Shown one piece after another: positions 34,891-45,081 of a stretch of 64,000 bases of DNA. Location: assembly GCA_030704615.1 (NCBI GenBank), contig CM060732.1:22878001-22942000 (forward strand). The letters run 5' to 3'. Below the pieces are notes generated by a model that was given only the letters and a program-made list of their open reading frames with translations, was not told the DNA's origin and did no database searches. Every line of letters begins with the position of its first letter. Positions within the stretch are counted from its first letter, which is position 1. The translations under genes were made by a program, and so were the position numbers. Source of the DNA: Takakia lepidozioides. Lineage: Eukaryota > Streptophyta > Takakiopsida > Takakiales > Takakiaceae.

Positions 34891-37800
34891 ATGTCGAGGG
34901 AGCGAGATGCACTCGCTCGATTCCATTCCAATGCAGGTACTCTTCCACTGACTGCCACTGCAGACGACGATGGGTATGCAGTTGTTCATGAGGATGAGCT
35001 GGTTACAGTGTTCCCGCTGGAGTTGGGTTCTCTGCTTGTTCAGAAAGAGGTGTATGACGAGGATGGGAATTTGGATTCTGGGCACTTGGAGAAACCCTTG
35101 GTTGGCGAGTGTGGAAGGAAGTGGAGAGTCCTTCCAGGAACATACCGTGTCCTTGGAAAAGAGAGAAGACAATCAGCAGGATCAGTCGTTACCCCTGGCA
35201 CTGCAGCATCGGTCGTGCAACAGAAGGGCACAGTTCCTGTGAAACAAGAGGTGAGCACATCCACTACCTTCGTTACTCTTTCGGACTCGTCCTCGGAGGA
35301 TGTTTCTGAGATTCCTCCGCCAGTGCAAACTCCCTTATTGGATGATGACGAATTGCAAGAGATAACAAGTGTCATTCCAAAATTGAAAGCCCTCGCAGGT
35401 GTGCCTGGGTGCAAGAGCGAGCTACGTTTTGTTGATTGGGAGTCCCTTCCAGTGCAACGGGTTCAATACGTGCCAGCTCAGTTTGATGGGGACATCTTGT
35501 TTGAGCTCAACCCTCCCACGTCTTCCAGTGGACTGGCTGGGCTTCTGCAGGGCATGGACAAGAAACATGACGGACATCCTTGGTGCAGGACAAAAACTTC
35601 GAACATCCATAACGACATTGGCTTGAAATTTCGGAGGTCGGTTTGCGTTGGGCATTGCAAGTGCCTGAATATTTCTTGCCCTCGGCTGAGAAACAGCGCT
35701 CAGCCAAACGAAAGTGAGTGGGAAGGTGTGCCCCTGAATCCTTTCACCCCAGGGCTTGCACCTCCCAAGACCAATACTTTTGTGTGCAGGTTCTGCAAAC
35801 TTTCCCCGTCCTGTGTTTCTGTTTGCCACGCTCGTATGTATCAGGTGGCACATCGATGCAAGACAATGACTCGTGCCTGCATTCATATGGGTGCACACGA
35901 GCATCCTGTGTCCAAAGGGAGTTGCAGGGATAGCGTGGACATCGCTAGAAATCTACTGAAGCAAGAGTTCCATAATGCCCCTTCTGCAACACCTTCTGCT
36001 ATAGCGCTTGCAGCTAGCAAGGCATTCCTGGAAAAACACATACTGGGTGAAGGGGATGCGACACAGCCAATGCTGGATGCAGATTCCCTTGAGGCAGTCA
36101 TGGACCATTTCTCCGTGTTGAGCTCTCCCAATATTCGAAACCAGGTGAATGCACTCAGAATGGGCACAGGCACTGCTGGATTCATGGACAACATTATGGA
36201 CCTCAAACGGAGGAGTCGCTATGAATTCATTCAAAACAGTATCTTCCCTGGCCAGGGCTCGTCCAAAGTGTATTTGTTCAAGATGTCCGCTGTGGGCCAA
36301 GGCAGTGGTGTGAGCATTGTCCGCCGAATGCAACCTGGAGGAGATTTGGCTAAATGTTGGTTAATGTTTGATCACTGCAAACGGGTGAAGGGTTGGACAA
36401 CCATGGCGTGCCATGTGTATGATCCAGCGTACCAGCGTGTGCTCTCCATAGCAATTTGTGATATGCAGTCGGAGGACACTGAATCCCAGATGCTCATGTG
36501 GAATTCCCTCCTGACCGTCATGCAGCGCAATGGAATACAGAACACAAATTTTGCGGGCTTCATGGCTGATAGTGCACAGGCAAATTTCAATGCAGTGCGG
36601 CGCGTGTTTGGTTCTGGGGATCCTAAGGTCCCCATGGAAAATAGGGAGCGCACATGCCTCTTCCATTGGAGTCAATCTCTGGCACGTCATACAAAGCGCT
36701 GCATTCGCCCTGACCTTCAGTTGGAGCATAGAAGGCTCTGTCTGAAGTACAAGAATGCCACCTCAATGGGAGAAGCTGAGAGCACTTACCAGGCAATCCG
36801 GGCTTGGTGGTTCTCCGCTGGTGCTGCTACAGGTATCCACCTGAAGGAGTTGGAGGACTGGTTGGTTTTCTGGCACTTCAGGTACAGACAGTGGGGAGCT
36901 TTCATGACGACGGTAAGCCTCACAAGTTTTCCTTAAACACAAATTGCACTTTGCATCGTGCCTGTTCATTTGGGGTTGTTCGATTGTCACTTGAAGAACC
37001 TCTACCATTTCTTTTCCTTCCTCACATTTCCATGCAATGCCTCCTGCAGGACATGTCCTTGGAGGACTTGGCCGACATGCCATCGTGTAATTTGGCAGAG
37101 ACTGTTCACAACGCCTAGATGCAACAGTCTACCAAAGCAGGTCGTGACTTGTATGTGGCCACTGCTGATGACATGGTGCGGGCACTTACACAACAAACCA
37201 GGTACCGCAATTTTCTGATGGGACGGGGTGGAGGGAAGGGCCCCGATTCGACTTTGTTGATGCTAAGGGCTGCGAGTAGGTCCGGAGACCCGTCAAAGAT
37301 GGCCAGAGCTCTAAACAGGTGCACTGAAGGCTCCCCTCTGCAATCCAGGCTCCCCCATTTGGAAGGCGAGGAAAGATTTGGATCATGCAAAAGGAAATTA
37401 AACACTCTTCCAGGGTCAGATGGAGATTCCCATAGGCCAGACAGGGTCAATTTCTCTGTGCCAAAGGTGTCTCCAGTGCAGACTAAGTCCTGTGCCGGCC
37501 CCTTCCCAGGTGGGTCCTCCTCCTGTGGAGCAGGTGCAGAACATGCAAGCATAGCAGCGGAAATCCCATTGGAGGAGGTGGTGGCCATGGTGCAGGAATC
37601 TGATTGCATTGATAGTGACTGGCATATAGAACGCACCCCACCAGGATCTAGAGTGGCTTGCATGGCAATTCGGACCCCCTCTTTCAAGAAATGCAAATCA
37701 AAAATATGCAAAGGCTCCAGGGGGACTCCAGCTCCAACATTCACAAGGTTGTTCCGACCTTACCATAGTGGGGAGTCAAAAGAACACAAGTTTTGGTTCT

Positions 37801-38462
37801 GCCCAGACGATATGGCACGATGCGTGAAGGGAACAGTTCGTCCTTCCGTGATAATGAAGCCCCCTCCCCCCGCAATTTGGCCTGTGAAAATTGGGACATC
37901 GCTGTCCTCAACCGAGATAAGCATGCTGGAGGAGGGAGGGTTTTGTCTTGCACGGTCCCGGGTGGTGCCCTTATGCACTGTCGGCACAGATGTGCCACAT
38001 GCTCCGACAATGCCTCCACCCGGTGCCGACTCCCACCCAACAAAAAGAGATGGAAAAACAGTGCGCCGTGTTGCTTCGGGTGCAGATCACGAATGCAAGA
38101 TGGAATCGGCTAGAATTTTGCAGGCTACGGTGACTCGTATCACCGAAGTCCCTTCCCCGGGGTATGGACGGATTTACACAGTGCTGTCAATTGGCTCAGT
38201 TCTTCATGCCAAAGAATATCAAGTTACCATTGGGAATTTCCCATCGTGCACTTGTCCGGATTTTGTAACGATGCGTGAGGGCGCTCTCGGCATGAGAGGG
38301 AAGTGGGTCCCCTGCAAGCATCAATATTACATATACCTTGTAATTATGTGTTGCGACGGTAAGAGAGACCAATTCATTCACCAAGCCACACTAGGCTACG
38401 GAGAAGTCATCACCCTTCTGCAGCGGGACACCTCGCGTAGAGCTCCGCCAACTTCTCTTTGA
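34891..38462 (+). pseudogene. Element C MULE-like DDE transposase with SWIM zinc finger, one nonsense codon
   Basis: Two exons (34891-36912 and 37050-38462; donor GTAAGC, acceptor CTGCAG) give 1145 codons. The N-terminal region has an acidic SSSEDVSE stretch. Cys-rich blocks follow (HDGHPWCRTKT; CRFCKLSPSCVSVCHAR; CIHMGAHEHP). The catalytic region has CWLMFDHCKRV, HVYDPAYQRVLSIAICDMQS, FMADSAQANFNAVRRVFG and CLFHWSQSL, matching the spacing of Mutator transposases (D, D, CxxH). The C-terminus has the SWIM motif CTCPDF...PCKHQYYIYL near residue 1070. The only lesion is TAG at 37116-37118; element E has Trp here (VHNAWLQ). The start at 34891 is chosen by alignment with E; the frame is open further upstream. 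Confidence 0.85.
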
Positions 38463-38881
38463 ACACATACGAGCCATGCCCGCTTCCCATGCTGGTTTCC
38501 AGGTTGCCGTGTGAAGACTTTTCATTTTATGACAAACATATACATTTCGTTCACTTGTGAGGGCAAATGCACTTGCGATTCATTGTAAGCGTCTCTCTGT
38601 GAATTGAAATAAACTGTGTCAATCATTCTGAGCTCAAATCTGTCATGTTTACATATTCCTCTTTTTTGGCACGCATTGCAGACATGGTGCATGGTGGCCT
38701 CCTTTGTTTTGTCCACGGTAATAGGCCCTCTTCCTGCAATCCTCGCCTATAGGACCTGCTTCTCCAGCAGATTCATGCCGCTCACGCTTCCCTGAAGCGT
38801 GAGCTCAGCTCACGCTTCAAAGCTTGAACGTGAGCTCAGCTCCCAGGCTCACGGGGCTGGGCTCACGCCGTAGCTACGCTG
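38463..38881. repeat. Element C 3' flank and right subterminal repeats
   Basis: There is no gene after the transposase stop. From 38778 to 38870 the sequence is dense in GCTCACG/CGTGAGC in both orientations (for example CTCACGCTTCCCTGAAGCGTGAG, a hairpin). It ends at 38881 just before ATTTTCTTG. Confidence 0.65.
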
Positions 38882-38890
38882 ATTTTCTTG
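38882..38890. repeat. Target-site duplication of element C, right copy
   Basis: ATTTTCTTG, identical to 25514-25522. Confidence 0.85.
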
Positions 38891-39515
38891 CACCCTATTT
38901 TTTTGTGAGGAATTATACACTTGGTGGTGCCGCACTGCCATGGCTCCAGGTGCATTTCGGTGCCGCAATACATGAGAATGTGGTTTTTGGTCGTGAATGG
39001 CATGGGCATGCTTTTTTTATTTTGGTTAAGTCTATAAATGGATCCGAGGAAAGCATACATTGTGTGGAGATACACGGGCATTGTGGCCTATTTCAGCGCC
39101 GTGGTCTATATACTGCATAGTGCTTCCTTGTTACTGCTCTTCATTCAATTTGTGGTTTCGCAGTCCATCCTGGCGTTTTCGTCCACCTTTATGAGAAGAC
39201 TCCGATTTGCTACCAATACATTGTCAGTGTTCTGCAAATGTGATGCCTTTACAAGATTGTTAGTTCTATGTCCCAGTGGGAAGGGTCCTACTGCACATTC
39301 TAGCATTTGCATACTGCACCTTGTGCACACAACAATCCATACGACAAAGGACACGTCCCAGCATACTGGCAGTGAATTGCCAAAAACCTTAACAGAAGAT
39401 TATCCAAGCATGTATATTCCCCATATGGCACAGGGAAGCTACTTGATTTCTGAAGCAAAATGTATGTGCCATGAGTGTCGGCGAGTCGAAACATGTCTAC
39501 TCTAGCATGCAAGAC
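38891..39515. other. Element B continuation, non-coding
   Basis: Sequence to the right of element C with no supported coding frame or repeat. By position it is the 3' flank of the element B transposase. Confidence 0.45.
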
Positions 39516-40064
39516 CTATGGTCCCCTCGCCCAAGAAGAAGGAACTCGAACTGGCCTCTCAAGGACCTCCTGAGTGACCGAGCGCCGATATTTGAACAAA
39601 AAGTCAGCGGTTTCTGTCGCCCGGTTGAAACTAACGAGGATGTCGTGTTTATCAATAGCGCCCCCTTTGTAGAAGGACATTTTCACAGTGGGCCCTGTGT
39701 TCCCCTCCTCCTCATCCTCATAACTGAAGATAATGTCCCCACTTTCCGAGCCAGTCCGTCCACGCGTGAAGTTTTCACCTATGCACTCATCATACGTCCA
39801 CTCGCAATAGTTCCAGCGATACAGCAACGCTGTGCGTGATCTGTTCGGTTCCCACTCAAGCGGAAAGTCCAGGTCCATGATGCGCAGGAACCACCTGCTC
39901 CCCAGCCGGGGTCCAGGAGAATCGTGCAATCCTGGAAGAAACTACATTGCTCTCAGCTGGACAAGTCGAGGATTGTCCCTGTAAATGTCTAGGAAGACAA
40001 TGATGTCGTCTGCTTTCGGGACAATGACTCCCGTCTGGCGTCGATAGATGTAATTCGGGCATGA
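39516..40064 (-). pseudogene. Element B convergent gene, unknown function
   Basis: The frame starts MSCPNYIYRRQTGVIVPKAD and runs to the stop at 39516 through FLRIMDLDFPLEWEP, RWNYCEWTYDECIGENF, DIIFSYEDEEEGN and VKMSFYKGGAIDKHDIL. It is interrupted once by TAG near 39942, between QLRAM and FLPGLHD, with the frame kept. About 182 codons. No family recognised; the content of aromatic and acidic residues suggests a small beta-rich domain, which is a guess. It faces the transposase of element B, and a weak relative lies in the same place in element A. Confidence 0.5.
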
Positions 40065-40289
40065 CATGGCCTCACGACACAGCAAGAACATAGAGCAGGG
40101 AGGAGATGGGCACAACAGAGAAGAGTGAAGAGCAAAATGAGAGCGAGGCCGGCGGAAGAGGGATATATCATTACTACACTGCCAATGTCGTATGCGGCAA
40201 AACTTCTATTTCCTCCGACATGTGTGCTTTTATTAGACAAATCCGCACCAGTTTCAGGACAATTTGCAAAACTCCCTCACCGTAAGGCG

Positions 40290-40690
40290 GGTATTTGCTC
40301 TCCGGAGCCCAATTTCGGCGCCGTTATTGGATGGACTGCGGCAGCTTCAGCCGAGAATTTTGTTTCCGGAGCCCAATTTCGGCACCGTTATTGGTTGCAC
40401 TCCCGAGCCTTCAGCCGGGTATTTGGTTTCCGGACCCCAATTTTGGCGCCGTTATTGGCTGCACTCCGGTGGCTTTAGCCGAGTATTTGGTTTCCGGGGC
40501 CCAATTTCGGCGCCGTTATTGGCTGCACTCTGGAGGCTTCAGCCGGGTATTTGGTTGGCGGAGCCCAATTTCGGCACCGTGATTGGCTTCACTCCCGAGC
40601 CTACAGCCGGCTATTTCTTTTCCTCTACCCAATTACGGCGCCGTTATACCCAACCATCCTGCACTTCTGCAACAGTACTATCCACGGTTA
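40290..40690. repeat. 64-bp tandem repeat, about six copies
   Basis: Units start with GGAGCCCAATTTCGGCGCCG at 40303, about 40368, 40432, 40496, 40560 and 40624, each containing GTTATTGG and CAGCCG. Divergence is moderate. It lies between the convergent gene and the right end of element B. Confidence 0.85.
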
Positions 40691-40794
40691 TAGGTCGCCA
40701 TTGCGTTTTCGGAGTCTGCAAACCCGGATCCTAATTCCGCTTGCGTCCCTTCCTCTGGGGTAATTTCGGTGCCGTTATTGCCCAGAATTCAGTT

Positions 40795-41037
40795 TTTCTA
40801 TGACCTGGCCTGGCGGTCCATGAGCTTGGGCTCCAAGTCATGAGCGGATACTGGTACTTATGAGCGGAGTGCTTCCAGCATGAGCGCGGAAATCTTCGAA
40901 AACCGTCTCTTCTTATACTACTTTCGATTATTTTATCGTTTTGGGCCCGAAAAAAATCTGCCGAAATTCGAAGTGTGTTACTTGGCGGCTCATGGGTGAG
41001 CCATGCCCGCTCATGAGCTCATGGAATAGCAACCCCC
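40795..41037. repeat. Element B right terminal and subterminal repeats
   Basis: Several CATGAGCGGA copies (from 40818) precede a final TCATGAGCTCATGGAATAGC-AACCCCC. The terminus as reverse complement has TGCTATTCCATGAGC, closely like the left end of element A. Confidence 0.65.
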
Positions 41038-42023
41038 ACCAAAACCGGACTACATTGACGCATGGTCTCAATCACTACAACTATCCCCTGAAACTGTGGC
41101 ACTATCATCCACGAAAACCTGAGCTCCTAGGTGCCTTTTCTGCTTCCGAGCACACGGGGGAGATTTGTTCAATAACTGTTGTCAAGCAATGGCCTCGGCA
41201 TACTCTGGGAGGATGTACGAACGTGGAGGGCTGCACCAGAAGTCAGACTGAAAAACACAGACGTCGTGCAAAGGAATAGCTTCCAATGTCTTGACAACCA
41301 ACGTGAACGCAATGCATTAGCGAACATAGAAGAAAAGGGAATGGTGGGGGGTTGTGTTCAAGAACTAAGATTCATACAGAATTTCAACTTACTCACATGC
41401 GAAATCGTCATCCAGGTCTTTGTCGTCCCCTTCGTTGATATCCACATGCACTATACCCTCCTGTTCCTGGCCGGCAAGGGCTGGCCCTTGCAAGCCTGCA
41501 ACGATGTCATTGAAAATATCCGCATCCCCTTCCATACCAAACAAATGCCTACCCCCAGCCTTGCAAGCATGGTACGAAGCGCCTGCAAGACGTTGCACTG
41601 TAAGCAAGATATAACAAACTCTGCAACAAGAAGAGAACACCAGAGAATGATCGGGGTCTAACCTGTCCCAAGAGTGAGGTCCACGATGCGCGACCCCGGA
41701 TGAGAGCATGTCTCTATAATTGTCTGAATAAAAGCTGGGCTCTTCTCCTTCGCCCCTCTCCATGGTGTGGAATTGGACTTTTTCAAACACACATTAGAAT
41801 CCACGTAGTTGTAGTGAATGTCGTCCACCACAAGATCAAACCTGTCGTTGATAAAAACAACCTCCCCCATGAAGCCTGAATTCCTTCACTGACGCAAGAG
41901 TGGAAGGAGGGCGAATCCTGACAAGGCACACGGCTTCAAAAAGGCAGGTCTGCACAAAAAGACATCACGAATCACAGAAGAGCAGATATGATTCAAAATC
42001 CCAAAAAGATGAGAGCGATTTCA

Positions 42024-42066
42024 CCCCTCCGAATTGAGTGCGTCAACGCACTCAATTTCGGAGGGG
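42024..42066. repeat. Intronic hairpin of element E
   Basis: CCCCTCCGAATTGAGTGCG, loop TCAA, then the complementary arm with one bulged base: about 19 bp of stem. Confidence 0.85.
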
Positions 42067-43180
42067 CCAAATTGCACACAAATTGAAGCAGGAAAGAGAA
42101 GGAGGATTACCATTTGTCCCGGACAGTCACCCTTTGTCAGATACAGGCTGTTCACACCATTCCACGTATTGATGATCTTCATCCCCGAGGCCTTCAGATA
42201 GCTTGCAATCTCCCGACGACATTTCGTAGTGATGGACTGAATCATAACCAGAACCCCTCCATCCGACAGAAAGAACTTGCAAAAAGAGAAGACCCACCGC
42301 CAGTGCCTTTCGTCAAATGCATTCCAGGTTGGGCAAGTGCTAGTGGGGAGAATGTCTGGTACCGCCTGCCCGTCCGGAATGTCAACAATCACCATATCTG
42401 CAGCACACGGTTTCTGAGCACCATTCACCCAATCCCGCCCCGACGAAACCTGCAAACAGCGCCGACAAAAATACATCAAAGATGGGAAATTTGCAACAGT
42501 GAAGATGGGAAATTTGCTTACCGACTCCAGAAAATCACTCATCTTAACCCACGTTGGAGAGGGATCTCCAGTGTAACCACCTTTCCTGGTCTCCATCATG
42601 GCAAGGAAGGAGTCGTTCACAAGCTCGCATCTGCATTCTCGGTTGATTCGGGATGGGTGTTCCACTGCGTCGTATGGCTCAAACTTCCCCTTGCGTTTGC
42701 GATCCTTGGTTGTAATTGGGGTATGGGCACCAACACCTACTGCAGCATCCCCTTGGGTGCTCTTCTCCTTCCCTTTGTCCTTTGAGCCCTTTCTCTTCCC
42801 CTTCCCTCTCGCCGGAGTGTTAGTGGCTGCAGGTTCCTTCTCAGCGAGGTTTCGTAGGTTTCTGTCATGCAGTTCCCTGTCTGTTAGAGGAGCCAAGGTC
42901 TCCGCATTGTCATTCTAGTTCCGTGTCTGCAACTCATACCATGGGCAATCTGATTTGGGTATGTCGAGATACCAGCAGCAGTCCTTGAGGTGATATCTAC
43001 CGTAATCCCTGAGGATTGTTGCAGTGTACATGGTCTGGCTGTTGGAGGAGTCAGCCACAAGTCGATGAAGCCTGGGTACTTGATGAGGTTGTTCCCAGGA
43101 ATCAGAACGTTCTTGATATACCTACAAAACAATGCAGGCACAGTATCAGAAAGTGGAGGAGAAACTACATGATGTGTGGC

Positions 43181-43220
43181 CCCTGAAATCTGTGTGCGTC
43201 AACGCACACATTTTTGGGGG
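43181..43220. repeat. Intronic hairpin of element E
   Basis: TGTGTGCG, TCAA, CGCACACA core with partly matched flanks (CCCCTGAAAT and ATTTTTGGGG). Confidence 0.75.
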
Positions 43221-43403
43221 TCCAAAAAAAGTTGACAAACACGCACACAACGGGAAAACCCCTTAATAAACGTCAGAGGACCATTGAAGGTAGAGGTCAG
43301 ACAACAAGAACTCATAACATGAAAAAACAACCAGATAGGCATCGGGTCTCCAAGACACGAACCTGCATTGAATGAGACATAGGGAAAACAGTCCAGAGAT
43401 CCA

Positions 43404-43446
43404 ACCCTCCAAAAATGCGTGCGGTGACGCACTCAATTTTGGAGGG
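43404..43446. repeat. Intronic hairpin of element E
   Basis: CCCTCCAAAAATGCGTGCG and CGCACTCAATTTTGGAGGG arms around GTGA; several mismatches. Confidence 0.75.
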
Positions 43447-44026
43447 TCATAAAGGTAGAAGGTGAACCTGCTTAGTTCAAATGACCCACCTGTACAGGAC
43501 CCTTTTCATGGCTCCCTTGGCTCCAAACTGCTGCTCGAACTCTTTTGTGCGGGATATGCCCCCTTCCATGGCAAACTCTCTGAAGAAACAGTTACTCCAC
43601 ACTGTCGCCTTCCACTTTCTCAAGTAATCCTGCAGAGTGTTTTTGGGCAAGGTCATCGTCATCTTGTAAGCATTTAGCTGCTTCTCCAGCACCTGGTTCG
43701 CACGAGCTTCAATCTGTCAAGAGACGCAATCCTCAATGTGGGTTTTGAAGTAGTACTCTGCTTTAGCCCTCTCCCCAGCCTCCGCTATCTCTTGCTGCAA
43801 AAACCAATCCGAAATCAGATAACAGAATAATTGAATTGTACTCGAAAATGGAAGTGCTTAGTGATGATATACTAACCGTGTACATGTACTCCATGAATGC
43901 TCCCCTTGTCAGCTTGTACCATGTGTCCGACGTTCTGGAGGTCTGGCATTTCGCGAAGGTTTCTGGGCTCAGGATGCTCTTGAATGTGTTGAGGGGCATT
44001 TGGCCAATATTCTGGATCCTGAACAG

Positions 44027-44031
44027 GGTGT
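44027..44031. repeat. Target-site duplication GGTGT, left copy
   Basis: GGTGT before the LTR start TGTCGCGC; the same five bases follow the other LTR at 57328-57332. Confidence 0.9.
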
Positions 44032-45043
44032 TGTCGCGCGGCTTTTACTCACCCATCCCTTCGCTATCCGAGGCGGAAACTCCAAGATAGAAGAGTTGGA
44101 AATCTCTAAGTACTCAGCCCGCGCAGAACAATCAGTCATGACCTACAGCTAGTGTATCATGGGGGTGTTTCCTATTTGTTTCCCTTTCCGCATTCATCTT
44201 AGCTACCTTACCATTGATAATTAAGTATCAGTTTGCTTCATCAATCTATCGGTTTCCTTCACTCATCCATTCAATCCACAGCTTCTCTCAGATCTCTCTA
44301 CACAGTGTGATTGTATCGTATAAGTATCAGATTATGATTTATCAGGTATCAGGCCGAAGCCATTATGTCTCTAATCTGCTCTCCAATATCACTACAGCTT
44401 TGCATATAACAAGCATCTACTAATCCTCTTTTCTCCATCTCTTGCCTCCGATCTCCGCTCCAGCCTGACTCCCAAGTCCTCCCCGAATAATGATCATCCT
44501 CCTTCATTCCCCGTTTCTCCCTTTATCCTCCTATCCGCGGTTCTAACCGTTTCCCTCTCTAACCGTCGTCTGTGAACTAACATGTTCCCTTCGCAGGTGT
44601 TGTTCCCCACAGTCGTTCCCTGTCCTACTCTTCGTTCCCTATGATCGTGACCGCTGTGTCAAGCTGTGACTGGCTGTGTGAAACTGTGACGGGCTGTGAC
44701 TGGCTGTGCGACTGTGTTTGGCTGTGTCGGGCTGTGATTGGCTGTGTGGGCTGTGACGACTGTGACGGGCTGTGTTGGCTGTGTTGGCTGTGTCGGCTGT
44801 GACTGGCTGTGTGGGCTGTGACGACTGTGACGGGCTGTGTTGGCTGTGTTAACTGTGACGACTGTGACGGGCTGTGTTGGCTGTGTGGGCTGTGACGACT
44901 GTGACGGGCTGTGACGACTGTGTAACCCCCCTCTACAGTGCGCTGCTGTCACCCTAAGGCTCCTGTTGGTCTCAGTCTGTGCAAAATTAAGGGTACCCTA
45001 CAGATCCCGTATAAGTGTCTAAGTCCCCTACAGTCCTCTAACA
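44032..45043 (-). repeat. 3' LTR of the 13.3-kb gypsy element
   Basis: 1012 bp. It contains a dense array of GGCTGTGAC/GACTGTGAC units at about 44645-44925, which accounts for most of the 20-bp length difference from the other LTR. Confidence 0.95.
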
Positions 45044-45060
45044 TTACCCCTTCCCCCCTC
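45044..45060 (-). other. Polypurine tract of the 13.3-kb gypsy element
   Basis: On the - strand GAGGGGGGAAGGGGTAA directly precedes the LTR start TGTTAGAGG. Confidence 0.85.
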
Positions 45061-45081
45061 AAAAAGCCGTGTCCTCACGGT

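Larger units (their letters stand above)
25523..38881. mobile_element. Element C: 13.36-kb Mutator-like transposon with transposase and ParB-methyltransferase genes
   Basis: Borders are fixed by the perfect 9-bp duplication ATTTTCTTG on both sides. The left end has GTGCTATTCCGTGAGCC; the right end, as reverse complement, has GTAGCTACGGCGTGAGCCC. So the terminal inverted repeat is short and imperfect, followed at both ends by CGTGAGC-type subterminal repeats. It carries two divergent genes: a nine-exon methyltransferase gene (-) and a two-exon transposase (+), with about 790 bp between their starts. It sits in the 3' flank of the element B transposase. Confidence 0.85.
22834..41037. mobile_element. 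Element B: left-truncated SWIM-transposase transposon, interrupted by element C
   Basis: The body resumes on both sides of element C: transposase (22834-25468) and 3' flank up to 25522, then 38882-41037. The right terminus at 41037, as reverse complement, is GGGGGTTGCTATTCCATGAG, with CATGAGC repeats inside (40820-41030), matching element A. The left end is missing; the truncated transposase abuts a gypsy fragment at 22833. Assigning 38882-41037 to B rests on the 9-bp duplication flanking C and on A-type ends; it is inference. Confidence 0.6.
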
